Source of the DNA: Candidatus Bathyarchaeota archaeon
Lineage (GTDB): Archaea > Thermoproteota > Bathyarchaeia > Bathyarchaeales > DTEX01
NCBI GenBank assembly: GCA_018397055.1
Contig: JAGTQS010000033.1
Coordinates: 1-17,089, forward strand
DNA: 17,089 nt
Reading direction: 5' to 3'
Part shown: positions 13,325 to 17,089 of the stretch, piece after piece
Position numbering within the stretch: the first letter of the stretch is position 1
How the letters are laid out: each line of letters begins with the position of its first letter
Notes under the pieces: model-generated
What the model was told of the DNA's origin: nothing
Databases searched by the model: none
The model's input: only the letters and a program-made list of their open reading frames with translations
Position numbers and translations under genes: made by a program

Positions 13325-13852
13325 TTAATCGCCTTCGAATTCAACAAGGTTGAAAACGTCGTATCCCTTTAGTTTTTCTCTGCCATGTAGGTCGGGGAGC
13401 TCAACAACAAAGGCGCAACCAACCACTTTTCCACCACATTTTTCGATCAACTGACAGGCAGCCTTCATCGTTCCCCCTGTGGCAAGCAAATCGTCAACTA
13501 ATAAGACCCTGTCGCCTTCCTTTATTGCGTCCTTGTGAATTTCAATTAGGTCTATCCCATATTCCAGTTCGTATTCCTGACTCACAGTTTCTGCTGGCAG
13601 TTTCCCTTTTTTTCTTATAGGTACAAACCCTTTCTTTAGAAGCATAGCTAAAGCGGTTCCGAAGATGAAGCCTCGCGATTCGATTCCCGCAACAATGTCT
13701 ATTTGTTTATCCTTATAGTGTTCATAAAGTCTTTGGCACGTTTCCATAAAACCTTTCTCGTCTTTAAGCAATGTCGTAATGTCTCTGAACATTACCCCCT
13801 TTTTCGGCCAGTTCGGAATAGTCCTTATTTTGGATTTTATGTCTTCATTCAT
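13325..13852 (-). CDS. apt: Adenine phosphoribosyltransferase, bacterial-type
   Basis: A 175-residue type I phosphoribosyltransferase making AMP from adenine and PRPP. Motifs: IPNWPKKGVMFRDIT (12-26, the Apt signature near the N-terminus), GIESRGFIFG (56-65), VPIRKKGKLP (77-86), and the PRPP loop VLLVDDLLATGGT (116-128). The full motif set matches the E. coli/eukaryote type of Apt at its usual length. It follows the MTA phosphorylase gene by 12 bases on the same strand: MTAP releases adenine and Apt recaptures it. ATG 13852 is the only reasonable start. Confidence 0.94.
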   Translation of the reverse strand: MNEDIKSKIRTIPNWPKKGVMFRDITTLLKDEKGFMETCQRLYEHYKDKQIDIVAGIESRGFIFGTALAMLLKKGFVPIRKKGKLPAETVSQEYELEYGIDLIEIHKDAIKEGDRVLLVDDLLATGGTMKAACQLIEKCGGKVVGCAFVVELPDLHGREKLKGYDVFNLVEFEGD

Positions 13853-13864
13853 CTTTTCAACCCC

Positions 13865-14662
13865 CTATTGTAACACAGCTGTCTTAATGTCTCTTGTGCA
13901 AGGACAATCATTATATTCCTTTATTTTTGGAATTACCTCTAATATAAGGTTCTGGACTTTTTCCACGTTCTCCCTGAATGTTTCCATTACCATCTGTGCG
14001 TCAACAGGTTTTTCACCTGTCTTCCAACAGTCATAATCCGTTGGCATAGCAATTGCAGCGTAATGCAGCCCTGCTTCTCTTGCTAATATAACTTCTGGAA
14101 CAGTGCTCATGTTTATTACGTCTCCACCCCATTGTCTGAACATGAAGCTTTCCGCTCTTGTTGAAAACCGTGGACCTTCGATGGTTACAACTGTGCCCTT
14201 CTCGTGGCATGAATACCCAAGTTTCTTAGCTTGCTCATAAAGTAGTTTTCTCAGGTTCGGGCAGAAGGGTTCAGCCATCGGAATGTGGCACACCTTGTCC
14301 TTCTCGTAAAACGTAGATCGTCTTTTAGTTGTTCGATCGATAAATTGGTCTATAAAAACAAATTCACCAGGTTTTATCTCTTCCCTAAGTGAACCACAGG
14401 CAGTTGTAGCTAAAATGTGGGTGCACCCAGCGTCTTTTAAGGCTTGTATGTTAGCTTGAAAAGGAACATTTGTGGGCATTAAAGTGTGTTTTTTGCCATG
14501 TCTAGAAAGGATCACAACCTCGATTCCTTTAATTTTTCCAACCATAAGAGCAGACGAAGGCTTGCCAAAAGCAGTCTCAACCTCAATGTTTCTTTGTTCC
14601 TTGAGGATTTTTGGATCTTCAAGACCTGAACCTCCGATTATGCCGATCTTATTCAAGCCCAA
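13865..14662 (-). CDS. mtnP: S-methyl-5'-thioadenosine phosphorylase (MTAP)
   Basis: A 265-residue trimeric-type nucleoside phosphorylase splitting methylthioadenosine with phosphate into adenine and methylthioribose-1-phosphate. Motifs: GIIGGSGLEDP (7-17), SRHGKKH (53-59), TTACGSLREE (86-95), EGPRFSTRAES (162-172), VINMSTVPE (182-190) and MPTDYDCW (206-213). An Asp in the TDYD segment is typical of 6-aminopurine (MTA/adenosine) specificity rather than guanosine phosphorylases. A C-terminal Cys253-Pro-Cys255 recalls the stabilising CxC disulfide of Sulfolobus MTAP II. The start is TTG 14662 behind a GAGGT; TTG 14656 is the alternative. An AT-rich block at about 14670-14700 could supply a local promoter. 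Confidence 0.9.
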   Translation of the reverse strand: MGLNKIGIIGGSGLEDPKILKEQRNIEVETAFGKPSSALMVGKIKGIEVVILSRHGKKHTLMPTNVPFQANIQALKDAGCTHILATTACGSLREEIKPGEFVFIDQFIDRTTKRRSTFYEKDKVCHIPMAEPFCPNLRKLLYEQAKKLGYSCHEKGTVVTIEGPRFSTRAESFMFRQWGGDVINMSTVPEVILAREAGLHYAAIAMPTDYDCWKTGEKPVDAQMVMETFRENVEKVQNLILEVIPKIKEYNDCPCTRDIKTAVLQ

Positions 14663-14700
14663 TCAACCTCACATTATAGATATTTTATTAATTTTTATTA

Positions 14701-15105
14701 TTATGACTTCTTTTCTTCTTCTGTTGCTTCTCTATAAATTGTCAAGATAAATGTTTGGTTGTTGCATTTAGGGCACAATTCAACCTTTTTCAAAACATAA
14801 TCTCCATTTTGAAATTCTCTTATGTTTTTGTAGTCGCAATTGGAACAACGTAAAACTGTATAGACCTTTGTTTGTTCAAATCCCAGACTCATAGGCTGTT
14901 TTCGCATTTGAATAAGAAGGTATGCTGATAATATTATGGCGCCTATACTGAAGACCATGTTTATGAAGTCAGCTGTCTTATACTTAGTATACGTTTCCAC
15001 AGCCTGGTAAAGAGATATGAATGAAAGTAAAATTAAAACAAATACGATCCCGACAAAAAAATATGAGATGTGTTTTGCTGCAACTGTCGGTTCTTCCAAA
15101 AACAT
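14701..15105 (-). CDS. Two-helix membrane protein with C-terminal zinc ribbon
   Basis: A 134-residue protein with membrane helices at about residues 14-34 and 48-66 and a cytoplasmic-looking tail carrying two knuckles, CSNC (Cys87, Cys90) and CPKC (Cys111, Cys114). These fit a treble-clef or zinc-ribbon fold. No enzyme motif is seen and I do not recognise a named family. It begins 4 bases after the stop of the DUF1512 gene, so the two are very likely co-translated and may act together at the membrane. The C-terminus is charged (EATEEEKKS). Confidence 0.75.
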   Translation of the reverse strand: MFLEEPTVAAKHISYFFVGIVFVLILLSFISLYQAVETYTKYKTADFINMVFSIGAIILSAYLLIQMRKQPMSLGFEQTKVYTVLRCSNCDYKNIREFQNGDYVLKKVELCPKCNNQTFILTIYREATEEEKKS

Positions 15106-15109
15106 CCCT

Positions 15110-16243
15110 CTACTGTGCGATGCCCATTGTGTTTCCTATTCCAGCAATTATTACGCTATCTCCCTCTTTTGTAGTCTCCCGAATTATTCTATTAATCCGA
15201 TTAATGACGTCATCTACACTGTCAGATATTTCTTTTCTTATAGCGGACACTACGTCTCCTACTCCTTCTTTAATCAAGATGACGTCTAGAGGAACCTTGT
15301 ATTTTGTTGCCACTTCCTCTACCTTAAATTTGTCGACGCCTGGTCCACCTATAGCAACGCCGGTTCCCTCAATAACTTCTCCAGGTTTTTCTCCTTCAAG
15401 TTTTTGAGCTGCATCGATAATGATCATCCTTGCAATTTTACCTTCCTTTTCCTCAAGAATCTGCCTTATGGCTTCTCCAGGCTTGCCAACGTTTCCTCCA
15501 GGTCCTTTAGCTTTTAGCACGTAGGCTAATCTTCCTTCGATGGAAACTTCGCTCATTACAATATCTTGAGCAACCTCCCGATTTTCTCTTCCATTCATAA
15601 GTCTAGCAGCTACTAAGGCGCCTATGCCATCGCCTATTGGTTGCCCAGATTTGAAAGCTGTTAAAGCACTTGCATATGCTTCTGATTCTTTCATTATGTC
15701 AGGTAGGATCATTTGTAATTGCAGAATTATGTAGAAGCTTGAGGTTTTTTTACCAGAAAGATAAAAGTGCCTTACAAGTTTATAGATTTGGTTAAGCGCA
15801 AGAGCTGCTTCGAGCATGTTTGCAAGGTTGTTCACTTGAGTCTCATTTGCTTGCGGAACCATCATCTTTACCTCGTCTTTAAGCCTAAAATCGCGAACGT
15901 CCACGATGTGTTCCAGCCTCTTAATTATACCAGCAGGATCCAATTCAACCGGTGGAATGTACAAGTGTTCTAGAATACGGTCTATCCTAACTTCCAGGTC
16001 ATTATTTGTTTTTCCAATTTCTTTAATTGTTGATATGGCTAAACACCGTCCACGGTCTCTAATCAGCTGAAGTTTGAACAAAGAGCTTTCGATTTCTTTT
16101 AGCATAAATTTAATTTGAATACGTTGCCCGTAGAACATGTATGCAACGAAGAATCCTAGCCATAAAATTTGAATTATGGGTCCTATTACATCGTTTCCAG
16201 ATGTTAAGGCTTGATCAACATTTGAAATTGTTTCAGCACTCAT
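15110..16243 (-). CDS. DUF1512-type membrane-anchored protein
   Basis: About 377 residues from ATG 16243. An in-frame TTG at 16267 would add eight, but the TATA box at 16281-16292 predicts initiation near 16260, downstream of the TTG. One N-terminal helix (IIQILWLGFFVAYMFYG) is followed by a long soluble domain. That domain has Gly-rich segments AKGPGGNVGKPGEA and VIEGTGVAIGGPGVDKFK and a C-terminal VIIAGIGNTMG. This matches the archaeal DUF1512 family as I recall it; function is unknown. Residues in LDVILIKEGVGDVVSAIRKEI look like a nucleotide- or partner-binding alpha/beta segment, but this is conjecture. It leads the minus-strand series towards MTAP and Apt. Confidence 0.75.
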   Translation of the reverse strand: MSAETISNVDQALTSGNDVIGPIIQILWLGFFVAYMFYGQRIQIKFMLKEIESSLFKLQLIRDRGRCLAISTIKEIGKTNNDLEVRIDRILEHLYIPPVELDPAGIIKRLEHIVDVRDFRLKDEVKMMVPQANETQVNNLANMLEAALALNQIYKLVRHFYLSGKKTSSFYIILQLQMILPDIMKESEAYASALTAFKSGQPIGDGIGALVAARLMNGRENREVAQDIVMSEVSIEGRLAYVLKAKGPGGNVGKPGEAIRQILEEKEGKIARMIIIDAAQKLEGEKPGEVIEGTGVAIGGPGVDKFKVEEVATKYKVPLDVILIKEGVGDVVSAIRKEISDSVDDVINRINRIIRETTKEGDSVIIAGIGNTMGIAQ

Positions 16244-16280
16244 TAATATTGTGCACCGCTCTAACAAGTTAGAAATGCTC

Positions 16281-16292
16281 GATTAATAAATG
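16281..16292 (-). promoter_or_regulatory. TATA box of the DUF1512 gene
   Basis: CATTTATTAATC on the minus strand. Its spacing argues for the ATG at 16243 over the TTG at 16267 as the start. Confidence 0.5.
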
Positions 16293-16389
16293 TTAAGCAA
16301 AAAACAGCATTATTAAAAGCTCTAGTACGAGTTCATTAAATCATAGAAAAGATCATAACCATGTCAGGTCTGAAGGTATCAAAAAAAGA

Positions 16390-16399
16390 TTTTAATATA
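16390..16399 (+). promoter_or_regulatory. TATA box of the MoaD-like gene
   Basis: TTTTAATATA. Initiation predicted near 16421 excludes the upstream GTG at 16404 as a start and supports ATG 16431, with a leader of about 10 bases. Confidence 0.5.
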
Positions 16400-16430
16400 G
16401 TCTGTGAGTTATGTGATTTTGGCTGATATA

Positions 16431-16718
16431 ATGCGGATTAAGATTGTTTATCTTGGTTTGATTAGAAGCAGAATAGGAAAAACAGACGAACAACACGAGG
16501 TCGCTGAAGGGTCCTCGTTATCTGATTTTTTCAAATTCTTAATTTCAAAATACGGAGTAAAACTTCAGTCTCTTATTGGAGAGAAAAAGGAAAGTTGGTT
16601 AGATCCCACTGTTATTACAACTGTTAATGGGGTTTTACGAGATCCTTTACAAGGAGACGCTGTTACTCTTAACGATGGAGATGTCATAACAATAATGACG
16701 CTAATAAGTGGCGGCTAA
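16431..16718 (+). CDS. MoaD/ThiS-family ubiquitin-like protein ending in Gly-Gly
   Basis: A 95-residue beta-grasp protein from ATG 16431. It opens with the typical strand MRIKIVYLGLIRSRIG and ends with NDGDVITIMTLISGG, the terminal Gly-Gly through which MoaD, ThiS and archaeal SAMPs are adenylated by an E1-like enzyme. Roles in the family are sulfur carrier for molybdopterin or tRNA thiolation, or protein modifier. The VNGVLRDP segment before the last strands is also typical (MoaD: VNG/VNQ). No E1 or molybdopterin gene is in the window, so the specific role is open. It is convergent with the PhoU-like fragment, 14 bases apart. Confidence 0.82.
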   Translation: MRIKIVYLGLIRSRIGKTDEQHEVAEGSSLSDFFKFLISKYGVKLQSLIGEKKESWLDPTVITTVNGVLRDPLQGDAVTLNDGDVITIMTLISGG

Positions 16719-16732
16719 TTGTCATCCTTTTA

Positions 16733-17026
16733 TTAATTATGTGATAGATTGTTTTTTTCCACCACTTCTTCAATTGTCCGGTTAAGCGTTACCTCTGAAA
16801 TATCAACAGCATATTCAATAATGCGTCTTGAGTTTTCTAGGATTAAACTGAAAATCAATGAAACAATAGGATCTATCTTTTTGCTGAATATAATTGTGGT
16901 TAAATTAAGTTCCTGTTTTGCTAAAGATTCTGTTTCTGAAATTATTTTGTCTGCGTGTTCATAGTCTCTTTTAAACATTGCGCCTATAGCAGTAGTTCCG
17001 AAGGTGTTTTCTGATTTGTCTGGTTT
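16733..17026 (-). pseudogene. PhoU-like regulator fragment, 5' end missing or broken
   Basis: The C-terminal part of a helical protein resembling the PhoU domain: LENSRRIIEYAVDISEVTLN is the typical archaeal PhoU helix (S/N-x-R-R-I-x-E/D-Y-A-x-D-I-A/S-E), implying phosphate-related or transport regulation. An ATG at 16978 would give 81 residues. The 16 codons before it (KPDKSENTFGTTAIGA) are coding-like and continue the domain, but are preceded by an in-frame TAA at 17027-17029 and contain no ATG, GTG or TTG. Upstream sequence to the window edge is stop-rich in the same frame. A truncated or frameshifted gene is the best reading; a short functional protein is possible. Confidence 0.5.
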
Positions 17027-17089
17027 TTAGTGTTTTGGTTGTAGAAAGTGTTCTTGTCAGGCTCTAAGGAGCTGTTAATGTTTTTTCGC

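Noticed and set aside
17010..17070. Tandem duplication upstream of the PhoU-like fragment
   Set aside because: The similarity between the PDK-NTF-like segments in two different frames is short and imperfect, and could be chance.

Overview
This window reads as a fragment of an archaeal chromosome, most likely from the Bathyarchaeia or a neighbouring Thermoproteota lineage. The lineage is inferred from gene content: an Alba chromatin protein, a three-OB-fold RPA, archaea-restricted DUF2070 and DUF1512 proteins, formate-dependent PurP, an intron-containing initiator tRNA, and TATA boxes placed for leaderless or short-leader transcripts. Coding density is high, start codons include TTG, and I see no phage genes, CRISPR array or transposase.

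Layout. (1) 1-2817 is an information-processing block. It holds the 3' end of an unrecognised gene, a small SWIM zinc-finger protein, a one-helix membrane protein and a three-OB-fold RPA, with a tailed Alba convergent to RPA. (2) 2923-5238 carries a DUF2070 membrane protein (minus) and a small Sm-like protein (plus). (3) 5469-5660 is an initiator tRNA-Met gene on the minus strand. It appears to carry two introns (16 nt at 37/38 and 29 nt in the T loop at 59/60), both with bulge-helix-bulge geometry, and a perfect 9-bp hairpin at the predicted start of the primary transcript. (4) 5697-6644 is a GH5-type glycoside hydrolase without a signal peptide. (5) 6824-11699 is a purine biosynthesis cluster: purE-purC-purM on the plus strand and two tandem PurP-family genes on the minus strand. 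Together they cover AIR formation, AIR carboxylation, SAICAR formation and AICAR formylation. (6) 11838-13296 is an MFS transporter gene split by a 146-bp MITE-like insertion. Removing the insertion with one copy of its TA duplication restores the reading frame exactly. (7) 13325-16267 (minus) is a probable transcription unit of a DUF1512 protein, a two-helix zinc-ribbon membrane protein, an MTA phosphorylase and an adenine phosphoribosyltransferase; the last two form an adenine salvage pair. (8) 16431-17089 has a MoaD/ThiS-type ubiquitin-like protein ending in Gly-Gly and a PhoU-like fragment that looks 5'-truncated.

How the parts fit. The purine genes make IMP precursors de novo, while MTAP and Apt recover adenine from methylthioadenosine and return it as AMP. 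The most striking structural observations are the doubly interrupted initiator tRNA and the clean, recent-looking MITE insertion. Next come an Alba with a Lys/Glu-rich tail and a Gln where Sulfolobus Alba has Lys16, and a PurP paralogue that has lost the Gly-rich loop. I found no convincing multi-gene system of a wholly new type.
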